NCBI RefSeq assembly: GCF_018279705.1
Contig: NZ_CP036498.1
Location: forward strand, 3,055,001 to 3,119,000
Direction: 5' to 3'
From: Tardiphaga alba
GTDB lineage: Bacteria; Pseudomonadota; Alphaproteobacteria; Rhizobiales; Xanthobacteraceae
DNA length: 64,000 nucleotides
Positions 55,476 to 64,000 of the stretch are shown here, in pieces. The position numbers and the translations under genes were made by a program. The notes below the pieces were generated by a model. That model was not told where the DNA came from, searched no databases, and was given only the letters and a program-made list of their open reading frames with translations. Numbering within the stretch: the first letter of the stretch is position 1; every line of letters starts with the position of its first letter.

Positions 55476-58400
55476 ATGAAGGCTTTTGTTCGCGCCGCCA
55501 GTTTCTGCGTCGCCTTGGCAATGGGACTGGCGTCCAGCCAGGCCGCGGACAAGGCTTTCCGCCGCGATGAGCTGGCCGATCGCGCGATCAAGCTGGAGTC
55601 GCAGATCAAGAGCGAAGCGGGGCCCGTTGCCAAATCGGCGGTGACCTTGCGCACCGATGCCGATGCCGCATTCCGCCGCTCGGACATGCGCGCCGGGTTG
55701 CAGATCCTCGGACAGATCGTGGCGATTGCGCCGGAAGATGGCGCCAATTGGCTACGCCTCGCCAAGACTGTTTCGCAGATCCGCCCGGCAACATCTTCGG
55801 AAACCACCTTCCTGCGTGAGCGGGCCGCGACCGCTGCCTATATTGCCTATCAACGTGCCGGCAATGCTGGCGAGGAGGCCGAGGCACTGGCCGTGCTTGG
55901 CCGCGCCATGGCCGAACGGAAACTCTGGCGTCCCGCGCTGGATGCTTTCAGGCTGTCACTGGATCTGCGCGAGGTCGCGGATACACGCGAGCAATACGAG
56001 AAAATGCGCGGTGAGCACGGTTTCCGGTTGCTCGACTACAGCGTGGACTCCGATTCGGCGTCGCCGCGCGCCTGCTTCCAGTTTTCTGAGGATCTGGCGA
56101 AACGCGTCGATTTCGGACCGTTCCTGGCGCTTGCGGGCAGCGACAAGCCGGCACTGACGTCCGAGGACAAGCAGCTCTGCGTCGAGGGTCTCAAGCACGG
56201 CGAGCGCTACAACATCAATCTGCGTGCGGGCCTGCCATCCACCGTGAAGGAAAGCCTGCCGAAATCGGCTGAATTCAACATCTACGTACGCGACCGCAAG
56301 CCCTTCGTACGCTTTACCGGCCGTGCCTATGTTCTGCCGCGTACCGGCCAGAAGGGCATCCCGCTGGTGTCGGTCAACACACAGGCAGTCAATATCAATG
56401 TGTTCCGGATCGGCGACCGCAACCTGATCAACACCGTGATCGGCAGCGATTTCCAGACTGCGCTCAGCAAGTACCAGCTCGAAGCGCTTGGCGATGAGCG
56501 CGGCCAGAAGGTCTGGACCGGCGAACTCACTACAGACACCAAGCTCAACGAAGACGTTATCACCGCGTTTCCGGTGGATCAGGCGATCGGCGAGTTGCAG
56601 CCCGGCGTCTATGTGATGACCGCAGCGGCCAAAGGCCCGGGGTCGGCCGGCAACGACGACGAGGGAGGCTCGTTGGCCACCCAGTGGTTCATCGTCTCCG
56701 ATCTCGGTTTGACCGCGTTCTCCGGCAATGACGGCATCCACGTCTTCGTCAACTCGCTGGCCTCGACCGAGCCGACGACGAAAGCCGAAGTGCGCCTGAT
56801 CGCGCGCAACAACGAGATCCTGGCAACGCGCCAGACCGACGACGCCGGCCATGTCCTTTTCGAAGCCGGCCTCGGCAAGGGCGAGGGCGGGTTGTCGCCG
56901 GCGATGCTGACCGTGACGGCAGCCAAGGCCGACTATGCCTTCCTGAGTCTCAAGTCGAATGCCTTCGACCTGTCCGACCGCGGTGTATCCGGCCGTCCGG
57001 TTCCGGCCGGTGCGGACGCCTTCGTCTATGCCGAGCGTGGCGTCTATCGCTCCGGTGAAACCGTCTACCTCACCGCGCTGCTGCGGGACGGGCAGGGCAA
57101 TGCCGTGAGCTCCGGTCCGATGACGCTTGTCGTTGAACGTCCAGACGGCGTCGAGTTCCGCCGGACCGTCCTGCAGGATCAGGGGGCAGGCGGTCGCAGC
57201 CTCACGCTCCCGCTGAATTCTGCCGTGCCGACCGGCACCTGGCGCGTCCGCGCCTTCACCGATCCGAAGGCGCCATCGATCGGTGAAACCACGTTCATGG
57301 TCGAGGATTACGTCGCCGACCGGATCGAATTTGATATAAATTCCAAGGACAAACTGATCAAAGCTGATCTTCCTGTAGAACTTAAGGTTGATGGCAGGTT
57401 CCTCTATGGTGCGCCGGCTTCGGGCCTCCAGCTCGAAGGCGATCTGCTGGTTGCGCCGGCCGCCGCGCGCCCGGGTTATCCCGGCTATCAGTTCGGTGTC
57501 GCGGACGAAGAAAGCGCCAGCAACGAACGCAAGCCGATCGAGGACCTGCCCGAAGCCGACGCCAACGGGTCCGCGACCTTCCCGGTCAGCCTGGCGAAGC
57601 CGCCATCCTCGACCCGGCCGCAGGAGGCGCAGATTTTCATTCGCATGACGGAGTCCGGAGGGCGGGCCGTCGAGCGCAAGCTGGTGCTGCCGATTGCCCC
57701 CGCAGCTCCCATGATCGGCGTGAAGCCGCTGTTCCAGGACAAGAGCGTTGCCGAGGGCGACAATGCGGCCTTCGACGTCGTGGTCGTATCGCCCGAGGGC
57801 ACCTCGCTCGCCCGCAACGGTCTGCGCTACGAACTCCTCAAGATCGAGTCGCGCTACCAGTGGTACCGGCAGAATTCGTCCTGGGACTATGAGCCCGTAA
57901 AGTCCACCAAGCGCGTGGCCGACGGCGACCTGACGATTGCCGCGGACAAGCCGGCCCGGATCAGCCTGCAGCCGCAGCCGGGCCGGTATCGCCTTGATGT
58001 GAAGTCCAACGACACGGATGGCCCGATCACATCGGTGCAGTTCGATGTGGGCTGGTATTCGGACGGCAACGCCGATACGCCGGACCTGCTGGAGACCTCC
58101 ATCGACAAGCCGGAATATGCCTCCGGTGACACCATGACGGTGTCGGTGAATGCACGTACGGCCGGCCGTCTGACGGTCAATGTCATCGGCGACCGACTGC
58201 TCACGACCACCAGCGTTTCGGTCAAGGAAGGCGCCTCGAAAGTCACCCTTCCAGTCGGCAAGGACTGGGGCACTGGCGCATATGTCGTGGCGACGTTGCG
58301 GCGGCCGCTGGACAGTGCGGGACAACGGATGCCTGGGCGCGCCATCGGCCTGAAATGGTTCGGGATCGACAAGAAGGCGCGCACCCTCGACGTCGCATTG

Positions 58401-60698
58401 ACGCCGCCGGCGCTGGTGCGCCCCAGCACGACCATGAAGCTGCCCGTCAAGCTCGGTGGCCTCAATCCGGGTGAAGACGCCAAGATCGTGGTCGCAGCCG
58501 TCGATGTCGGCATCCTCAACCTGACCAACTACAAGCCGCCGGCCCCGGATGACTACTATCTCGGCCAGCGCCGCATGACGTCCGAAATCCGCGATCTCTA
58601 CGGGCAACTGATCGACGGCATGCAGGGCACCCGTGGCCAGCTGCGCACAGGCGGCGACAGTGCCGGCGCCGAATTGCAGGGCTCCGCGCCGACCCAGAAA
58701 CCGCTGGCGCTCTATTCAGGCATCGTCACGGTGAAATCCGACGGCACGGCGGAGATCGAATTCGAGATCCCCGAATTTGCCGGCACGGCACGCGTGATGG
58801 CCGTGGCCTGGACCGCCACCAAGCTCGGTCGCGCCAATGTCGATGTCATCGTTCGCGATCCCGTGGTGCTGACGGCAACGTTGCCGCGGTTCCTGCTGTC
58901 GGGTGATCGCGGCACCATGAATTTCGACCTCGACAATGTCGAAGGCGCAGCCGGCGATTACACGATCAGCGTAAAAACCTCGGGTCCGGTGAAACTCACC
59001 GGCAATCCGTCGACCACGGTCAAACTGGCTGCCAAGCAGCGAACCTCCATGGCGCTCGCCATCGATGCGGCCGGTGCAGGCCGAGCGCAGTTCGATGTCG
59101 ATATCAAGGGTCCGAACGGGCTGACGCTGGCGCGGCATTATGAGCTCGACGTCAAGGCGGCCACGCAGATCCTGGCCCGGCGCTCGATCCGTACTTTGGC
59201 GAAAGGCGAGAGCCTGACGCTGACATCGGACATGTTCGCCGATCTCGTACCAGGCACCGGCGGTGTGTCGCTGTCAGCCAGCCTCTCCACGGCTCTGGAC
59301 GCTGCCAGTATCCTGAAGGCGCTGGATCGTTACCCCTATGGCTGCTCGGAGCAGATCACCAGCCGAGCGCTGCCGCTGCTCTATGTCAACGATCTCGCTG
59401 CAGGCGCCCATCTGGCGATGGACACGTCCGTCGATCAGCGCATCAAGGACTCCATCGACCGGCTACTGGCGCGGCAAGGCTCGAACGGCTCGTTCGGCCT
59501 GTGGTCGTCGGGCGGCGACGACCCGTGGCTCGATGCTTACGTGACGGACTTCCTGACCCGCGCCCGCGAGAAGGGTTTTGTGGTGCCGGACGTTCTGTTC
59601 CGTGCAGCGCTCGACCGTGTCCGCAACTCCGTCGTGAATGCGGCGGAGCCTGAAAAGGACGGCGGCCGTGAACTGGCATATGGCCTCTATGTGCTGGCCA
59701 AGAACGGCACCGCACCGATCGGCGATTTGCGCTATCTCGCAGATACCAAGCTCGGCAATCTGGCGACCCCGATCGCCAAATCGCAGCTTGCTGCCGCGCT
59801 GGCGCTGGTTGGCGATCGCGCACGTGCCGAACGCGTCTATGGCGCCGCCGTCGAAAGCCTGCAGCCGAAGCCCGTCATCGAGTTCGGCCGGACCGATTTC
59901 GGCTCGGCCCTGCGCGATGCGGCGGCGCTGGTCTCGCTGGCCAGCGAAGGCAGCGCGCCACGGGCAACGCTAACCCAGGCCGTCCAGCGCGTCGAAGCAG
60001 CGCGCGGGCTGACGCCATACACCTCCACGCAGGAAAACGCGTGGCTGGTGCTGGCATCGCGCGCACTGGCCAAGGAGGCCAATACGCTGTCGCTGGACGT
60101 CAACGGCGCGGCGGTGAAGTCGGCACTCTATCGCAGCTACAAGGCAGCTGAACTGACGGGCGTTCCGATCAAGATCACCAATCGCGGCGATACACCGATA
60201 CAGGCTGTGGTCTCGGTCACGGGCGCGCCGGTGACGCCAGAGCCGGCTGCGTCCAATGGCTTCAAGATCGAGCGCAATTACTTCACGCTCGACGGCAAAC
60301 CGGCCGATATTGCCAAGGCGAAGCAGAACGACCGCTTCGCTGTAGTGCTGAAGATCACCGAAGCCAAGCCGGAATACGGGCACGTCATGGTGGCCGATTA
60401 TCTCCCGGCCGGCTTCGAAATCGACAATCCGCATCTGGTGTCGTCAGGCGACAGCGGCAAGCTGGATTGGATTGAGGACGGTCAGGAGCCGGTGAACACC
60501 GAATTCCGCGACGACCGCTTCACGGCAGCCATCGATCGGAAGGCGAATGACAAGGCTGTGTTCACGGTCGCCTATATCGTTCGCGCTGTGTCGCCCGGCA
60601 AATACGTGCTCCCGCAGGCCTATGTGGAGGACATGTACAATCCATCGCGATATGGCCGGACGGGAACGGGCAGTGTCGAGGTCGCGAAAGCGAAATGA
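55476..60698 (+). CDS. Bacterial alpha-2-macroglobulin (YfhM type)
   Basis: A 1,740-residue periplasmic protein with a signal peptide (MKAFVRAASFCVALAMGLAS). Macroglobulin-like beta domains follow (for example FAEAGLGKGEG... to GVYRSGETVYLTALLRDGQ), then the thioester domain: PYGCSEQ with Cys1290 and Gln1293, the residues that form the reactive thioester, within an alpha-toroid (FGLWSSGGDDPWLDAYVTDF). It traps attacking proteases in the periplasm by covalent bonding. The next gene, pbpC, overlaps it by 4 bases, the standard partnership in which the peptidoglycan synthase repairs the damage. The length is normal for the long bacterial class. Start ATG 55476 has GGGGAG upstream. Confidence 0.93.
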   Translation: MKAFVRAASFCVALAMGLASSQAADKAFRRDELADRAIKLESQIKSEAGPVAKSAVTLRTDADAAFRRSDMRAGLQILGQIVAIAPEDGANWLRLAKTVSQIRPATSSETTFLRERAATAAYIAYQRAGNAGEEAEALAVLGRAMAERKLWRPALDAFRLSLDLREVADTREQYEKMRGEHGFRLLDYSVDSDSASPRACFQFSEDLAKRVDFGPFLALAGSDKPALTSEDKQLCVEGLKHGERYNINLRAGLPSTVKESLPKSAEFNIYVRDRKPFVRFTGRAYVLPRTGQKGIPLVSVNTQAVNINVFRIGDRNLINTVIGSDFQTALSKYQLEALGDERGQKVWTGELTTDTKLNEDVITAFPVDQAIGELQPGVYVMTAAAKGPGSAGNDDEGGSLATQWFIVSDLGLTAFSGNDGIHVFVNSLASTEPTTKAEVRLIARNNEILATRQTDDAGHVLFEAGLGKGEGGLSPAMLTVTAAKADYAFLSLKSNAFDLSDRGVSGRPVPAGADAFVYAERGVYRSGETVYLTALLRDGQGNAVSSGPMTLVVERPDGVEFRRTVLQDQGAGGRSLTLPLNSAVPTGTWRVRAFTDPKAPSIGETTFMVEDYVADRIEFDINSKDKLIKADLPVELKVDGRFLYGAPASGLQLEGDLLVAPAAARPGYPGYQFGVADEESASNERKPIEDLPEADANGSATFPVSLAKPPSSTRPQEAQIFIRMTESGGRAVERKLVLPIAPAAPMIGVKPLFQDKSVAEGDNAAFDVVVVSPEGTSLARNGLRYELLKIESRYQWYRQNSSWDYEPVKSTKRVADGDLTIAADKPARISLQPQPGRYRLDVKSNDTDGPITSVQFDVGWYSDGNADTPDLLETSIDKPEYASGDTMTVSVNARTAGRLTVNVIGDRLLTTTSVSVKEGASKVTLPVGKDWGTGAYVVATLRRPLDSAGQRMPGRAIGLKWFGIDKKARTLDVALTPPALVRPSTTMKLPVKLGGLNPGEDAKIVVAAVDVGILNLTNYKPPAPDDYYLGQRRMTSEIRDLYGQLIDGMQGTRGQLRTGGDSAGAELQGSAPTQKPLALYSGIVTVKSDGTAEIEFEIPEFAGTARVMAVAWTATKLGRANVDVIVRDPVVLTATLPRFLLSGDRGTMNFDLDNVEGAAGDYTISVKTSGPVKLTGNPSTTVKLAAKQRTSMALAIDAAGAGRAQFDVDIKGPNGLTLARHYELDVKAATQILARRSIRTLAKGESLTLTSDMFADLVPGTGGVSLSASLSTALDAASILKALDRYPYGCSEQITSRALPLLYVNDLAAGAHLAMDTSVDQRIKDSIDRLLARQGSNGSFGLWSSGGDDPWLDAYVTDFLTRAREKGFVVPDVLFRAALDRVRNSVVNAAEPEKDGGRELAYGLYVLAKNGTAPIGDLRYLADTKLGNLATPIAKSQLAAALALVGDRARAERVYGAAVESLQPKPVIEFGRTDFGSALRDAAALVSLASEGSAPRATLTQAVQRVEAARGLTPYTSTQENAWLVLASRALAKEANTLSLDVNGAAVKSALYRSYKAAELTGVPIKITNRGDTPIQAVVSVTGAPVTPEPAASNGFKIERNYFTLDGKPADIAKAKQNDRFAVVLKITEAKPEYGHVMVADYLPAGFEIDNPHLVSSGDSGKLDWIEDGQEPVNTEFRDDRFTAAIDRKANDKAVFTVAYIVRAVSPGKYVLPQAYVEDMYNPSRYGRTGTGSVEVAKAK

Positions 60699-62895
60699 GC
60701 GAGGGTGATTCAGTAGAAACACCGTCATCCCCGGGCTTGTCCCGGGGATCCACGCCTTTACCGCCCCTTCGCGAAGACGTGGATGGCCGGGACAGGACCG
60801 GCCATGACGGGAGGAGAGCGCGGCGCGTCATCAAACGTGCGGTGATCGTTGCAGGTGCGGCTCTGCTTTTCGCTGGCGCTGCTTTCGCCACCTGGGTCCA
60901 TTCGCTCGGACCGCTCCCGCTCGACAAGGTCAGCACCGTTTCCACCACGGTCGTCGATCGCAACGGCAAGCTTTTACGCGCCTACGCCATGGCGGACGGC
61001 CGATGGCGGCTGCCGGTGACGGCGAGTTCGTCGATCGATCCCGGTTATCTCAACATCTTGCTCGGATATGAGGACAAACGTTTCTACGCGCATCACGGCG
61101 TCGATCCGCTGGCGCTCGGGCGTGCCGCTATTCAATTGGTGACGCGCGGACATATCGTTTCAGGTGGCTCGACCATCACGATGCAGGTGGCGCGGCTGCT
61201 GGAGCCGCGGCGCGAACGCTCGGTCCATGCGAAAATTCGCCAGGCCGTGCGCGCGCTCCAACTCGAGCGCCAGATGAGCAAGGAGCAGATCCTTGATTTG
61301 TATCTGACGCTTGCGCCATTCGGCGGCAATCTGGAAGGCGTTCGCGCAGCGTCCATCGCCTATTTCGGCAAGGAGCCGAAACGGCTATCGCTTGCCGAGG
61401 CTGCGCTGCTGGTGGCGTTGCCGCAGTCGCCGGAACATCGGCGCCTCGACCGGCATCCCGGCAATGCCCGCGTTGCGCGCGATCGTGTGCTGGAGCGGAT
61501 GGTCGGCGAAGGACGGGTGTCTGAGGCCGATGCGGTTCAGGCCAAGGCTGTTGGCGTACCCAAGCTGCGCAAGCCCATGCCGATCCTCGCGCCGCATGCG
61601 GCCGATCAGGCGGCATCGTTGCGCAAGGATGTCCCGATCATTCCGTTGTCGCTCGATGCCGGCATCCAGCAGGCGTTGGAGACATTGGCGCGGGATCGCG
61701 CAGCTGCTCTCGGCGGCAATATCTCCATCGGCATTCTCGCGGTCGATAATGAGAGTGGCGACATTCTCGCCCATGTCGGTTCGGCCGATTACTTCGATGA
61801 CCGTAGGGCCGGGCAGGTGGACATGACGCGCGCCGTGCGCTCGCCCGGTTCGACGCTCAAGCCATTCATCTACGGCCTCGCTTTCGAGGATGGGTTTGTT
61901 CATCCGGAAAGCCTGATCGAGGATCGGCCGGTGCGGTTCGGCACCTATGCGCCGGAAAACTTCGACATGACGTTCCAGGGCACGGTGCCGGTGCGTAAGG
62001 CCCTGCAATTGTCGCTCAACGTGCCAGCCATTGCGTTGCTCGACCGCGTCGGAGCGTCACGGCTGACATCCCGTTTGAAACAGGCCGGTGGAAATCTCGT
62101 GCTGCCGCCCGGCGAAACGCCGGGTCTCGCGATGGGTCTCGGCGGCGTCGGCGTGACGCTGCACGACCTCGTCCAGCTCTATACCGGTGTGGCGCGCCTC
62201 GGCAGCGTCAAGCCACTGCGCGAACTGATGCAGGCGAATGGCGGTGATGATCGTGAGACATTCCGGCTGATGGACCCGGTCGCGGCATGGCAGGTCGGCA
62301 ATGTGCTGATCGGCACGCCGCCGCCGGATAATGCCGTACACAACCGTATCGCGTTCAAGACCGGCACCAGCTACGGCTACCGTGACGCCTGGTCGGTCGG
62401 GTTCGATGGCCGTATGACCATCGGTGTCTGGGTGGGACGGCCCGATGGTGCGCCGGTGCCCGGACTGGTCGGGCGAGTGGCCGCGGCGCCGATCCTGTTC
62501 GACGCCTTTGCGCGAACCGGGAAGCTGACTGCACCGCTCCCCAGGGCCCCCAAGGGGGCGCTTGTGGCGAGCAATGCCAAATTGCCGCTGCCGTTACGCC
62601 GGTTCCGCCCGGCAGGTGAACTGATGCGATCCGGCAGCGAACAGGCCCTGCAGATCCAGTTTCCGTTGAATGGCTCCCGGATCGATGCCGGCGCAGGCGA
62701 GGGGCAGCTGTCCCCGGTGCCGGTAAAAGTCGCTGGCGGGGTGCTGCCCATGACAGTGATGGTCAATGGTTCCGCAGCTGGCGAGATTGATAGCCGTCGC
62801 GAGCGGATGGTGGATCCCCCGGGCCGGGCTTTGTCCGGCTGACCGTCATGGACGCGGTGGGCGCCGCAGCAACAGTTGTGGTCAGAATCCAGTAG
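60695..62895 (+). CDS. pbpC: Penicillin-binding protein 1C, frameshifted near the C-terminus as given
   Basis: About 733 residues after restoring one base. A TM anchor at ~47-65, a GT51 transglycosylase (EDKRFYAHHGVDPLALGRA with the catalytic Glu, GGSTITMQVARLL), a transpeptidase with SPGSTLKPF (Ser active site), SLN-type motif LSLNVPAIAL and KTGTSYGYRDAW, and the biPBP-C domain at the end. The frame stops early at 62842 (PPGRALSG); adding one G to GGG at 62821-62823 gives PPGPGFVRLTVMDAVGA and a stop at 62893-62895. The first ATG overlaps the macroglobulin stop, but residues ~10-40 are encoded by a palindromic repeat, so the true start might be GTG 60842. Confidence 0.9.
60722..60810. repeat. 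Dispersed palindromic repeat inside the pbpC 5' end
   Basis: An 89-base imperfect inverted repeat: CCGTCATCCCCGGGCTTGTC at the left end is complementary to the right end (GGACCGGCCATGACGG), and GGATCCACG pairs with CGTGGATGG. This matches the GC-rich elements known between genes in Bradyrhizobium relatives. It lies within the open frame of pbpC or just before its true start. Confidence 0.7.
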
Positions 62896-62947
62896 ACCCC
62901 GGCTAACTGGTTGTGAGACCGGTAGTTTCAGCGTATGCGACAAGCAT

Positions 62948-64000
62948 ATGGCTGAGACTGAATATACACCCCGATTTGGTGCCCCCCGTGAGCCGAAACC
63001 CCGTGTCGATCCGGGCAATACGCTCGCGCGCGTGCTGGATTTCGTCACGTTGAGCCACGGCCGGGCGGTCGCCTTCCTGGCCGTCGTCAGCTTTTTGTTC
63101 TTCCTGTCCGGCTTCTTTACGATCCCGCCGATCGACCGCGACGAAGCACGGTTCGCCCAGGCGACCAAGCAGATGGTCGAAAGCGGTGATTTCGTCGATA
63201 TCCGGTTCCAGGACGAGGTTCGCTACAAGAAGCCCGTAGGCATCTACTGGATGCAAGCGGCCGTGGTGGAGGTCGCCGACCGTCTCGGCGTGCCCAATGC
63301 CGAAATCCGCATCTGGCTGTACCGCGTGCCGTCGCTGCTCGGCGCCATCGGCGCGGTGCTGCTGACATATTGGACCGCATTGGCTTTCGTGACGCGGCGC
63401 GGCGCGGTGCTGGCGGGCCTGATCATGTGCAGCTCGGTGCTGCTGAATGTCGAAGCGCGGATGGCGAAGACCGACGCCATGCTGCTCCTCACGGTGATGG
63501 CCGTGATGGGCGCCATGGCGCGGGTTTATCTGGCCTGGCAGCGCGGCGAGGAGAACAAGCAGGGCGGCTGGCTCGAACCCTTCGTGTTCTGGACGGGCAT
63601 GGCGGTCAGTATCCTCATCAAGGGGCCGCTGATCCTGATGTTTGTCGGCTTCACCATCCTGGTGCTGGGCATCATGGATCGTTCGGTGGGTTGGCTCGGT
63701 CGGTTGAAACCGTTGGCAGGTATTCCGTGGACCCTGCTGCTGGTGCTGCCGTGGTTCGTGGCGATCTATCTGAAGGCCGGGCAGAGCTTCTTCCAGGATT
63801 CCATCGGCGGCGACATGCTGAGCAAGCTGCAGGCGCAGGAATCCCACGGCGCACCTCCGGGCACCTACTTCCTGCTGTTCTGGGTGACGTTCTGGCCCGG
63901 CGCGCCGCTCGCCGGCATGGCCGCGCCGGCAATCTGGCGTGCACGCCGTGAGCCCGGCGCCCAGTTCCTGCTGGCCTGGCTGGTGCCGTCCTGGATCGTA
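62948..64000 (+). CDS. ArnT-like glycosyltransferase (family 39), 3' end outside window
   Basis: 351 residues are visible. After a polar N-terminus, the first membrane helix (AVAFLAVVSFLFFLSGFFTI) is followed by the periplasmic catalytic motif PPIDRDEARFAQATKQM, where the D-R-D-E block is typical of ArnT/PMT-type enzymes, and by the loop VRYKKPVGIYWMQAAV and six or more helices. These enzymes move a lipid-linked sugar to lipid A or another surface acceptor. Start ATG 62948; the ribosome site is weak. It is 52 bases downstream of the restored pbpC stop. Confidence 0.88.
   Translation, partial: MAETEYTPRFGAPREPKPRVDPGNTLARVLDFVTLSHGRAVAFLAVVSFLFFLSGFFTIPPIDRDEARFAQATKQMVESGDFVDIRFQDEVRYKKPVGIYWMQAAVVEVADRLGVPNAEIRIWLYRVPSLLGAIGAVLLTYWTALAFVTRRGAVLAGLIMCSSVLLNVEARMAKTDAMLLLTVMAVMGAMARVYLAWQRGEENKQGGWLEPFVFWTGMAVSILIKGPLILMFVGFTILVLGIMDRSVGWLGRLKPLAGIPWTLLLVLPWFVAIYLKAGQSFFQDSIGGDMLSKLQAQESHGAPPGTYFLLFWVTFWPGAPLAGMAAPAIWRARREPGAQFLLAWLVPSWIV

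Noticed and set aside
55956..58607. 883-residue open frame antisense to the macroglobulin gene
   Set aside because: The macroglobulin with its thioester motif is certain; the antisense protein has shadow composition.
1..64000. CRISPR arrays, rRNA genes, intact insertion sequences
   Set aside because: No regularly spaced repeats, no rRNA sequence and no intact transposase gene were seen in the window.

Overview
The window looks like chromosomal DNA of an alphaproteobacterium of the Bradyrhizobium/Rhodopseudomonas/Afipia group (Nitrobacteraceae). The grounds are high GC, the rhizobial-type small proteins (H-NS family, PRC-barrel, DUF3606, PilZ), the block cold-shock protein - DUF192 - tRNA-Pro - complex I accessory subunit, and GC-rich imperfect palindromic repeats of the kind scattered through these genomes. 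I cannot name the species.

Layout. 0-5.3 kb: membrane and envelope genes (HdeD, PrsW, DipZ, a PaiB-like flavoprotein, a coiled-coil membrane protein). 5.6-19.6 kb: one coherent system, an STN/TonB-C periplasmic protein, an ECF sigma factor and a FecR anti-sigma factor in an overlapping operon, followed by an 11.5-kb gene for a filamentous-haemagglutinin-like exoprotein. This matches the plan of the Pseudomonas VreA-VreI-VreR (PUMA3) surface-signalling system, which controls a two-partner-secretion exoprotein. No TpsB transporter lies in the window. About 19.6-29.2 kb: an accessory island ending at tRNA-Glu, with a decayed integrase, a cytochrome P450, a broken thioesterase, a branched-chain-type ABC importer (LivH, fused LivM-LivG, LivF, binding protein), a LuxR regulator with a palindrome in its divergent promoter region, and a LysR fragment. 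29.5-37.5 kb: many small conserved or hypothetical genes, including two H-NS-type genes. 37.5-41.7 kb: sirtuin, double cold-shock protein, DUF192, tRNA-Pro, OpgC, complex I accessory subunit. 41.9-46.5 kb: leucine-catabolism operon (methylcrotonyl-CoA carboxylase beta and alpha, HMG-CoA lyase). 46.5-51.6 kb: two orphan TRAP binding proteins, an FKBP isomerase, an FkbM methyltransferase and small genes. 51.7-54.2 kb: autotransporter. 54.4 kb: tRNA-Arg. 55.5-62.9 kb: alpha-2-macroglobulin plus penicillin-binding protein 1C. 62.9 kb to the edge: an ArnT-like glycosyltransferase.

A general caution: at least six otherwise intact genes (the exoprotein twice, livF, opgC, the autotransporter, pbpC) are each interrupted by what reads as exactly one missing base, mostly in short G, C or T runs. 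This looks more like systematic consensus error than real gene death. By contrast, the LysR, thioesterase and integrase remnants in the island carry several or mixed lesions and look at least partly truly decayed.
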